Positions 26,801-32,190 of a stretch of 44,711 nucleotides of DNA are shown here, in pieces; within the stretch, counting starts at the first letter, position 1, and each line of letters opens with the position of its first letter. Source of the stretch: Planctomycetota bacterium. Lineage in GTDB: Bacteria > Planctomycetota > JAFGQW01. A program made the position numbers and the translations under genes. The stretch is taken from the NCBI GenBank assembly GCA_016935485.1, contig JAFGQW010000080.1, positions 1-44,711 on the forward strand, read 5' to 3'. The notes under the pieces are model-generated. The model did no database searches. It was given only the letters and a program-made list of their open reading frames with translations, and was not told where the DNA came from.

Positions 26801-27309
26801 ACGCCGCGCACCACCCGGTCGAAGATCGCCGCCTGCATCGCCTCGTCCACCCCGGGCAGCCGCTTCATCAGCACCGACTCCTGGAGCTGCTCCGTGAACG
26901 TGGCGAGCGTTTGCTCGGCGAGAATGCCGTTGGGGAGAATCAGCAGGATCGGCATCTCGCGCCGGACGTGCTCGACGGTCGCGAGGCGGCCGCGGCCCGA
27001 GAGGTTCTCGAGGTAGCGGGTGAGCTCGGCCGTGAACAGGCCCAGCTGATCGGGGTTGCAGCACACCAGCAGCACTTCCGGCATCCGGTCCTGCGCGTCG
27101 GCCTCGAGCAGGTTGGCGAAGATGCGGCCGCGGAGCGCGACGCTCCGGAAGCGGCAGCTCGCGTCGAGGTGTAGCGTCCCGGCGTCCTTCAGCGGCTGGG
27201 TGATCCCGTCGCCGCCCCGGCCGATGAAGCACTCCGCGCTGGCGTGGATGAAGAACGCCACGCCGAGCGCGCCGGGGGGGTGAACACCGAGCTCGCCTTC
27301 GTGCAGCAT
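23893..27309 (-). CDS. Three-part fusion: unrecognised domain, DUF2889-like domain, AMP-forming acyl-CoA ligase
   Basis: 1138 residues in one frame. Residues 1-390 are not recognised; parts such as ILLILPNGILAEQTL and DKAMISIVLNVGG faintly recall ketopantoate-reductase-like dehydrogenases, without a visible nucleotide motif. Residues about 395-570 resemble DUF2889 (SKLDMVRIPFPVC, GGHLGCSHIKEL). Residues about 580-1120 are an AMP-binding long-chain-type ligase with YTSGTTGTPKGV, VVEGYGLTEAGP and GWLRTGDLGEY; the late Lys region is KLTTGMRVHP. An internal Met at the DUF2889 start, with GGGGGAAAA before it, could be a second start or the remnant of separate genes. The ATG at 27309 is chosen; GTG at 27315 is possible. 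Confidence 0.8.
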   Translation of the reverse strand: MLHEGELGVHPPGALGVAFFIHASAECFIGRGGDGITQPLKDAGTLHLDASCRFRSVALRGRIFANLLEADAQDRMPEVLLVCCNPDQLGLFTAELTRYLENLSGRGRLATVEHVRREMPILLILPNGILAEQTLATFTEQLQESVLMKRLPGVDEAMQAAIFDRVVRGVSLQAGGRRGAGADTVYLLERKGLIVFAGGGETARERIETVLTAHDYPFQHARGVPGTRIEFDKAMISIVLNVGGLIHTVKADGELIDLRMGDLCKDPTKADFVGEITRAVFDVGQAAGAYPPEARYEDIWAGHRATILAHSGHVTSSLKSFRDALDAGLASIQLFSNEEWILTPLARYAGNAGLHQEQALFHALKRRVKESMARAIHRRAQGADGAGGKRTMKLNAQRNFAIELYEADSDKLVLIGTMLDNEHLIKLELEIFLPDEQITRSKLDMVRIPFPVCREVATLADRLVGLRIERGVINEITRRIGGHLGCSHIKELASNMVYFAASTLVGHRLGMDPNDPAFANRPPDERFELTKQLLSDSCLAYCQSTAWGLDERIGIKKIGEEYTHPIPLGEHEPSLGAVLKDRAARWADRPYLRFWKDGRPESLTFGAFAARVWQIARHLIEQGLNRGDRVVVVSENRPEMYLAEMAAMTVGAVSVPVYAAASGQTIGFILERTRPRCVVVSGAHQLTKIERARHPWIEKFHAMDFDAACRSWGAADFAELTTGGGVPEARLESHVAAVLADDLCVMPYTSGTTGTPKGVRLCHRHLISQQKGISLVWDLTENDVFMNHLPWHHAFGGLFERYMTLYHGAELCLADADARDVERLLENWRVFDPSVFFAVPWTHDRIVQRAREDRAVERIVFGGRLRFAFSAGALLPARVEAEYRRHSIPVVEGYGLTEAGPCVAVTTTDSRWRSQHVGFPLPGVKLRINSEQEILVKGVNVMEGYFDAEEETAHVITDDGWLRTGDLGEYTKEGLRLFGRKDGTFKLTTGMRVHPMRVETALVTESRYIRHVVVQGSGQDFVGALIYPDIEALTAWARDHGVDEANLVASPAVRELFAAELERINPMIEVKHQRVRRAVLADRPPSVGNGELTPLGKLVQPAVVNNYRKRIDALFLPEPPPEVIQVKPTYEEADLGVV

Positions 27310-27323
27310 CGTCACGTCGTCCT

Positions 27324-28094
27324 TTACGCGTGCTTCCAGATCGGGTCGCGCTTCTCGAGGAACGCGGCGATGCCCTCGTGGGCGTCCTCAAGCTGCATCA
27401 GCTCCTCGAGGTAGATCGCCTCCACGCGGTCGAGCTGCGCGAGCATCGCCTCGCGGACCTGGAGCGCGGTGGTCCGCTTCGCCAGGCGCACCACGGGCCG
27501 CGAGAGCTTCTTCAGCGGTGCCAGGTAGGCGTCCACGTCGCGGTCGAAGGTGTCCGCCGGGAAGACCTGGTTCACGAGCCCGATGCGGTGCGCCTCGGCG
27601 GCGTCGATCGTGGCGCCGAGCGCATTCAGCTCGATCGCCTTCTTGATCCCGATCTGGGCCGGCAACAGGCACGCCGCCACGGGCGGCAGCACGCCCACCT
27701 GGATCTCGGGCTGGCCGAACTTGGCGCGGTCGGAGGCGAGCACGATGTCGCAGAAGCACGCCAGCTCGCAGCCGCCTCCCAGCGCCGCCCGGCCGACCGC
27801 CGCGATCGTGAGCGCGTCGGTTGCCGCGAGCTGGCGAAAGATGCCGTGGAAGAGCCGGATCATCTCCGCCACCTTGGCGCCCGTGTGGTCGGCCACGTCG
27901 ACGCCGGCCGAGAACGCCTTGCCCTCGGCGCGAAACACGATCGCCCCGAGCGCGTCGTGATCGAGCTCGGAGCCGAGCACCGTGTTGAGCTCCCGCATCA
28001 TCGGGATGTTCAGCACGTTGAGCGGGGGGCGATTGAGCGTGATCGTGGCGATCCCGTCCTCGACCGCCACCCGCAGGAACTCGTGGTTGCTCAT
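27324..28094 (-). CDS. Enoyl-CoA hydratase family, cyclohexa-1,5-dienecarbonyl-CoA hydratase-like
   Basis: 256 residues, a crotonase-fold protein. The oxyanion-hole segments are FSAGVDVADHT at 61-71 and ALGGGCELA at 104-112, with E110 and E130 (FGQPEIQ) in the two catalytic Glu positions. The FSAGVDVADHT and MIRLFHGIF segments match what I remember of dienoyl-CoA hydratases from anaerobic benzoyl-CoA degraders, but the other ring-opening enzymes (6-hydroxycyclohexenecarbonyl-CoA dehydrogenase and oxohydratase) are not in the window, so a general enoyl-CoA hydratase is the fallback. It lies four bases after the thiolase. Confidence 0.85.
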   Translation of the reverse strand: MSNHEFLRVAVEDGIATITLNRPPLNVLNIPMMRELNTVLGSELDHDALGAIVFRAEGKAFSAGVDVADHTGAKVAEMIRLFHGIFRQLAATDALTIAAVGRAALGGGCELACFCDIVLASDRAKFGQPEIQVGVLPPVAACLLPAQIGIKKAIELNALGATIDAAEAHRIGLVNQVFPADTFDRDVDAYLAPLKKLSRPVVRLAKRTTALQVREAMLAQLDRVEAIYLEELMQLEDAHEGIAAFLEKRDPIWKHA

Positions 28095-28098
28095 GGGG

Positions 28099-29289
28099 TC
28101 AGGTCTCCCGTCGGATGATCATGGCCATGCTCACGCCGCCGCCGCCGCAGATCGAGGCGAGACCGAGCGTGCCGCCGGTGCGCTTCAAGGCGTGGTAGAG
28201 GGTCACCACGATGCGTGCGCCGCTGATCCCGGTCGGGTGGCCGAGCGCGATCGCGCCGCCGTGGAGGTTGAGCTTGGTGCGGTCCCACCCGAGCACTTGC
28301 TCGTTCGCGAGCACCTGCACCGCAAACGCTTCGTTCACCTCGAGGAGATCCATCTCCCCGAGCCGCATGCCGGCCCGCTCGAGCGCGGCCGGAATGGAGA
28401 TCCCCGGCCCCTCGCCCATGGTGGCGGGATCGACCGCCGCCGTGGCGTACGCGACGAGCGAGAAGAGGGGCTTCGCCCCGAGCTCCCGCGCGTGGGCGCG
28501 CGAGGTGAGCACCAGCGCGGTGGCCCCGTCCGACATGCCGCAGGCGTTGCCGGCGGTGACGGAACCGTCCTTGCGGAACGCGGGCTTGAGCTTCGCCATC
28601 TGCTCGAGCGTCGTGTCGGCGCGGATCGTCTCGTCCCGGGTGAACACAAGCGGGGGCGCCTTGCCCTGGGCCGGCACCGTGACCGGCACGATCTCCTCGT
28701 CGAACCACCCGGCGGCCTGAGCCGCTGCCGCCTTGCGGTGGCTGTCGAGGGCGAACTGATCCTGGGCCTCCCGCGAGATGCCGTACCTGTCGACCAGGTT
28801 CTCGGCGGTGCCACCCATGCCGGTGTTGCAGAGCGGATCGATGCTGTCCGACCAGCCATCCAGCAGCGTCCGGTCGCCCATCTTGAAGCCGGCCCACCGG
28901 CAGTCCTTGAGCAGGTAGGGGATCGTGCTCATGCTGTCCATGCCCCCGACCACCGCGATCCGATAGTCGCCGAGCCGGATGCCCTGGGAGGCGTGCGCGA
29001 TGGCCCGCATCCCCGACGGGCAGGCCATGTTCAGGGTCTCCACCGGCACGGAGACGGGGATCCCGGCCTTGACCGAGGCCGTGCGCGCCGGGTTCGGCCC
29101 GTTTCCCGCCTGGCGGCAGCTCCCGAGAATCACGTCGTCGATCGCGTCGCCGGCCACGCCGGCCCGTTCCAGCGCGGCGCGGATTGCGGTGGCGCCGAGG
29201 TCCCACACGGGCACGTCCTTCAGCGTCCCGCCGAAGCGCCCCATCGGGGTGCGCACCGCACTGATGGCGACGATGTCGTTCAGTTCCAT
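28099..29289 (-). CDS. Acetyl-CoA acetyltransferase (thiolase)
   Basis: 396 residues, normal thiolase length. The acylated Cys is C90 in NMACPSG; the second active-site Cys is C381 in CGGGG and the His is H351 in ALGHPTGISGAR. NEAFAVQVLA is also present. It cleaves acetoacetyl-CoA or a longer 3-ketoacyl-CoA to acetyl-CoA, or condenses in the reverse direction. AGGAG lies seven bases before the ATG. With the neighbouring dehydrogenase and hydratase it completes a beta-oxidation set for the crotonyl-CoA expected from the plus-strand genes. Confidence 0.94.
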   Translation of the reverse strand: MELNDIVAISAVRTPMGRFGGTLKDVPVWDLGATAIRAALERAGVAGDAIDDVILGSCRQAGNGPNPARTASVKAGIPVSVPVETLNMACPSGMRAIAHASQGIRLGDYRIAVVGGMDSMSTIPYLLKDCRWAGFKMGDRTLLDGWSDSIDPLCNTGMGGTAENLVDRYGISREAQDQFALDSHRKAAAAQAAGWFDEEIVPVTVPAQGKAPPLVFTRDETIRADTTLEQMAKLKPAFRKDGSVTAGNACGMSDGATALVLTSRAHARELGAKPLFSLVAYATAAVDPATMGEGPGISIPAALERAGMRLGEMDLLEVNEAFAVQVLANEQVLGWDRTKLNLHGGAIALGHPTGISGARIVVTLYHALKRTGGTLGLASICGGGGVSMAMIIRRET

Positions 29290-29367
29290 GTCTGGCTCCT
29301 GTTCGTGGCCGTCACCGCACGCGGCGGCGGGTGGCCGTGCTCCCGGTCGCTCCGGTCCACGCTTCCT

Positions 29368-29413
29368 CGAGCACGAGCACGAGCACGAGAACGAGCACGA
29401 GAACGAGCACGAG
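29368..29413. repeat. Hexamer array (CGAGCA)n
   Basis: About seven tandem hexamers, CGAGCA alternating late with CGAGAA, in the 172-base gap between the dehydrogenase stop and the thiolase start. It is the same unit as at bases 1-48 and 6681-6705. Confidence 0.85.
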
Positions 29414-29461
29414 TATGCGAGCGCGCCATCGAGGATGTTCTCGGATGTACCGGGGATGTTG

Positions 29462-30211
29462 TCAGATGTACTGGCCGCCGTCCACCTGGATGACCTGGCC
29501 GGTGACGTGGCGGGCCGCCTCGGTGCAGAGGAAAGCCACCACCGCGGCGACCTCCTCGGGCTTGCCGACCCGGCCGAGCACGATCTCCGCCAGCGCCATC
29601 TCGATCACCTTGGGCGGCGCATTCTTGACCATGTCCGACTCGATCAGGCCGGGCGCCACCGCGTTGACGTTGACGTTGGAGCGCCCGAGCTCGCGGGCCA
29701 GCGCCTTGGTGAGCCCGATGATGCCCGCCTTGGCCGCCGAGTAGTTGGTCTGGCCCACCTTGCCCCTCAATCCATTGATCGAGGTGATGTTGACGATCTT
29801 GCCGGACTGCTGCTCCTTCATGATCTCGACGGCGGCGCGGATGTAGTTGAAGTAGCCCTTGAGGTTCGTGTCGAGCACCTCGTCCCACTGCGCCTCGGTC
29901 ATCTTCCAGATCACGCCGTCGCGGTTGATGCCCGCGTTGTTGACGAGGATATCGAGACCGCCGAACTTCTCGCGGACCTCGGCCACCATGCGCTGGGCGT
30001 CGACGAAGCTCGCGACGTCGGCCTTGATGGCAAGCCCCCGGTGCCCGAGGGCCTCGAGATCCGCCACCACCTGCCGCGCTTCCGTGTCGTGCCGGCGGTA
30101 GTTGATCGCCACGTCCGCGCCCTGCGCGCCGAGCTCCCGGGCGATGGCGGCGCCGATGCCGAGGCTGCCGCCGGTCACGATCGCCTTCTTGCCGTCCAGT
30201 GCTCCTGCCAT
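29462..30211 (-). CDS. phbB: Acetoacetyl-CoA reductase/3-hydroxyacyl-CoA dehydrogenase (SDR family)
   Basis: 249 residues, classical short-chain dehydrogenase. Cofactor motif TGGSLGIG (13-20), NNAG near 91, catalytic S144, Y157 and K161. INYRR after the second strand resembles the NADPH-using PhbB type, and NAGINRDGVIWKMT is typical of acetoacetyl-CoA reductases. Here it may run as a 3-hydroxybutyryl-CoA dehydrogenase. It is the first gene after the divergent promoter, with AGGAG four bases before the ATG, and is probably controlled by the TetR protein encoded opposite. Confidence 0.88.
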   Translation of the reverse strand: MAGALDGKKAIVTGGSLGIGAAIARELGAQGADVAINYRRHDTEARQVVADLEALGHRGLAIKADVASFVDAQRMVAEVREKFGGLDILVNNAGINRDGVIWKMTEAQWDEVLDTNLKGYFNYIRAAVEIMKEQQSGKIVNITSINGLRGKVGQTNYSAAKAGIIGLTKALARELGRSNVNVNAVAPGLIESDMVKNAPPKVIEMALAEIVLGRVGKPEEVAAVVAFLCTEAARHVTGQVIQVDGGQYI

Positions 30212-30389
30212 GACACTCCTGTCCTTACCACGCGGACTACGGCCCGCACGCGCGATGCGCCGTTCCGTTTCCGCACGGGCCGTAGGGCCGCCTGCGGGGC
30301 GGATCGCACGTGTCGTTCTGGCGGCGCGTTCCTCGGGATTGTCGCCGCGCGCGAGGCGGGTTTGCCGCGCGCCGTTCCGTGGATTTCGC

Positions 30390-30407
30390 CGAACGAACGT
30401 TCGTTCG
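30390..30407. promoter_or_regulatory. 18-bp perfect palindrome, probable TetR-family operator
   Basis: CGAACGAACGTTCGTTCG is a perfect inverted repeat in the divergent gap, the size and symmetry typical of acyl-CoA-responsive TetR regulators. It lies about 40 bases downstream of the predicted minus-strand promoter and 180 bases before the phbB-like start. A related 12-base site lies before the regulator gene. Confidence 0.7.
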
Positions 30408-30445
30408 CGGAAACGCCTCCAGTTCCAGGGAGAATGACGGCTGCG

Positions 30446-30473
30446 ACTATCGCATTTCTGGCGCCCGAGTCAA
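30446..30473 (-). promoter_or_regulatory. Predicted promoter of the minus-strand operon
   Basis: On the minus strand TTGACT (30473-30468) is followed after 16 bases by GATAGT (30451-30446), four of six matches to the -10 consensus. The leader to the first start codon would be about 230 bases and contains the palindrome. Prediction from consensus only. Confidence 0.45.
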
Positions 30474-30496
30474 GCCCTTCCGCCCGAGAAATGCGC

Positions 30497-30526
30497 TTGA
30501 CACGGACAGGGCCCCTGCTACCTAAT
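30497..30526 (+). promoter_or_regulatory. Predicted promoter of the plus-strand regulator and operon
   Basis: TTGACA at 30497-30502 and CCTAAT at 30521-30526 with an 18-base spacer, a good -35 and a fair -10. The second operator-like site lies about 60 bases downstream, inside the leader of the regulator gene. Confidence 0.5.
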
Positions 30527-30585
30527 GGCGCGTGCGCGTGTCCGACAATCCCGCTGGATTTCTGGCCGCGCCGTCCGGTAGAAGA

Positions 30586-30597
30586 GAACGAGCGTTC
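30586..30597. promoter_or_regulatory. Second operator-like site before the TetR gene
   Basis: GAACGAGCGTTC matches 11 of 12 bases of the centre-left part of the palindrome at 30390-30407 and ends just before the ribosome binding site AAGGAGGGGA. Binding here would give autoregulation. Confidence 0.5.
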
Positions 30598-30612
30598 GAC
30601 AAGGAGGGGACT

Positions 30613-31257
30613 GTGCCCGCACCTCGAAGTCCCGAGATTCGCGACACTTACGATGAGCGCTTGAACCGCATCCTGGAGGCGGCCACGAGCCTGATCGCGA
30701 GCGAGGGCTACGGGAACGCTTCGATGCGGGCGGTGGCCCGGGTGGCGGGGGTGAGTCTGGCCGGGCTCTACCACTACTTCGACAGCAAGGAGAAGATGCT
30801 GTTCCTGATCCAGTTCAGGACCTTCAGCTCGCTCCTGGCCCGGCTGCGCGAGAACTTGCATGGCGTCGCCGATCCGGTGGAGCAGCTCCGGGTGCTCGTG
30901 CGGACCCATGTGGCCCATTTCGCCCACGACATGGCGGCGCTCAACGTCTGTTCGCACGAGCTGGACTCGCTCCGGGAAGACGCTTACGACGAGGTGTTCC
31001 GCGTTCGCCACGAGTACTACGACCTCGCGCGCGGCATCGTGGACCGGATTCTCGAGCGGCACGGCGGCGGCCGCAACTTCGACGGCCACATCGCCGTCAT
31101 GTCGCTCTTCGGCACGCTCAACTGGCTCTACCGCTGGTACGACCCGAAGCAAGGGCGCTCGGTCGGCACCGTCGCCAACCAGATCACGGAGCAGTTCCTG
31201 ACCGGCATTCTGGGCCGCGCGCCGGCCGCCCGACCCGAGCCCGCCGCGGGCGGGTAA
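30613..31257 (+). CDS. TetR/AcrR-family transcriptional regulator
   Basis: 214 residues from the GTG at 30613, chosen because AAGGAGGGGA lies directly upstream; the longer frame from 30532 would run through the promoter leader. The N-terminal helix-turn-helix is ILEAATSLIASEGYGNASMR with VARVAGVSLAGLYHYFDSKEKML (residues 17-66), the C-terminal part a ligand-binding helical domain of the kind seen in FadR/KstR2-like regulators. It is divergent from the minus-strand operon and first in the plus-strand run, so it probably represses both and is released by an acyl-CoA of the pathway; the ligand is inferred. Confidence 0.9.
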   Translation: MPAPRSPEIRDTYDERLNRILEAATSLIASEGYGNASMRAVARVAGVSLAGLYHYFDSKEKMLFLIQFRTFSSLLARLRENLHGVADPVEQLRVLVRTHVAHFAHDMAALNVCSHELDSLREDAYDEVFRVRHEYYDLARGIVDRILERHGGGRNFDGHIAVMSLFGTLNWLYRWYDPKQGRSVGTVANQITEQFLTGILGRAPAARPEPAAGG

Positions 31258-31308
31258 GCCCGCGGCGGCTTCCCGCCGGGCGGCGGCGGCGATCCTGGAG
31301 TTCAAGAC

Positions 31309-32190
31309 GTGTACATCGACGACATCGAGCTGGAGGAGGCGCCCACCCTCGAGGAGGCGGCGGACGCGCTGGCGCGCCACGCGCCCGACGTCCGCGTGCT
31401 CGCGGGCGGCACCGACCTGCTCGTGGACTTGAAGACCGGCCGGGTCGCAGTCGGCCACCTCGTCTCGATCCGGCGGATCGAGGCGCTGCGCGGGATCGAG
31501 GAGACGTCCGAGGGGCTCCGCATCGGCGCGTTGACCACGATCACGGCGCTGCTCCGGTCGCCGGCGATCCAGGCGCGCTACGCCCCGCTGCTCGAGGCCG
31601 CCGGCCGGATGGCCGCCCCGCAGATCCGGAACGTCGCCACCATCGGCGGAAACATCTGTGGCGCAGTGCCTTGTGCCGACCTGCCGCCGATTCTCATGAC
31701 GCTCGCCGCGTCGGTGGAGCTCTGGTCCCGGGCCGGCCAGCGCCATCTGCCGCTCGAGGCGTTCTTCACCGGACCGCGCCAGACCGTCCGCCGCCACGAC
31801 GAGGTGCTCACGGCGGTGCGGGTGCCGGAGCCGCCGCCCGGTTTCGGCGCGGCGTACGCCCGGTTCGGGCTGCGCGAGGGCAATGCGATCGCGGTGGCGG
31901 CGGTCGCGGCCGGCCTCCGGCTTGACGGGGCGGGCACGGCGGTCGAGGCCCGCGTGGTCCTGAACGCGGTAGCGCCGCTTCCGAAGGTGGTCGACGCGGC
32001 CGCCCGCGAGCTCGTCGGCCGCGCTCCGGACGAGGCGGCAATTGCTCGCGCGGCGGTGGCGGCCCGGCAGGCGGCCCAGCCCATCTCGGATCTCCGGGGT
32101 TCGGCCGGCTTCCGGCGGGATCTGGTGGAGGTGATGGCACGCCGGGCGCTCGCCGCGGCGGCACGGCGGGCAAGGGAGAGCCAGGCATGA
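31309..32190 (+). CDS. FAD-binding subunit of a second molybdenum hydroxylase
   Basis: 293 residues. FAD motifs AGGTDLLVDLKTG near 32 and TIGGNICGAVPCADLPP near 106. The start is a GTG at 31309 with GGAG nine bases upstream. Its stop overlaps the start of the next gene as ATGA. It lacks the Cys-rich insertion for the additional [4Fe-4S] cluster of 4-hydroxybenzoyl-CoA reductase. It resembles, but is not a close copy of, the FAD subunit at 4048-4920. Confidence 0.9.
   Translation: MYIDDIELEEAPTLEEAADALARHAPDVRVLAGGTDLLVDLKTGRVAVGHLVSIRRIEALRGIEETSEGLRIGALTTITALLRSPAIQARYAPLLEAAGRMAAPQIRNVATIGGNICGAVPCADLPPILMTLAASVELWSRAGQRHLPLEAFFTGPRQTVRRHDEVLTAVRVPEPPPGFGAAYARFGLREGNAIAVAAVAAGLRLDGAGTAVEARVVLNAVAPLPKVVDAAARELVGRAPDEAAIARAAVAARQAAQPISDLRGSAGFRRDLVEVMARRALAAAARRARESQA

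Noticed and set aside
27324-28094. Claim of a complete benzoyl-CoA ring-reduction pathway
   Set aside because: Only a dienoyl-CoA-hydratase-like protein is present; the dehydrogenase, oxohydratase and a four-subunit or tungsten reductase are absent from the window.
30532-30612. Longer N-terminus of the TetR regulator
   Set aside because: The extension covers the promoter leader and operator-like site, while a GTG at 30613 has a near-perfect ribosome binding site.
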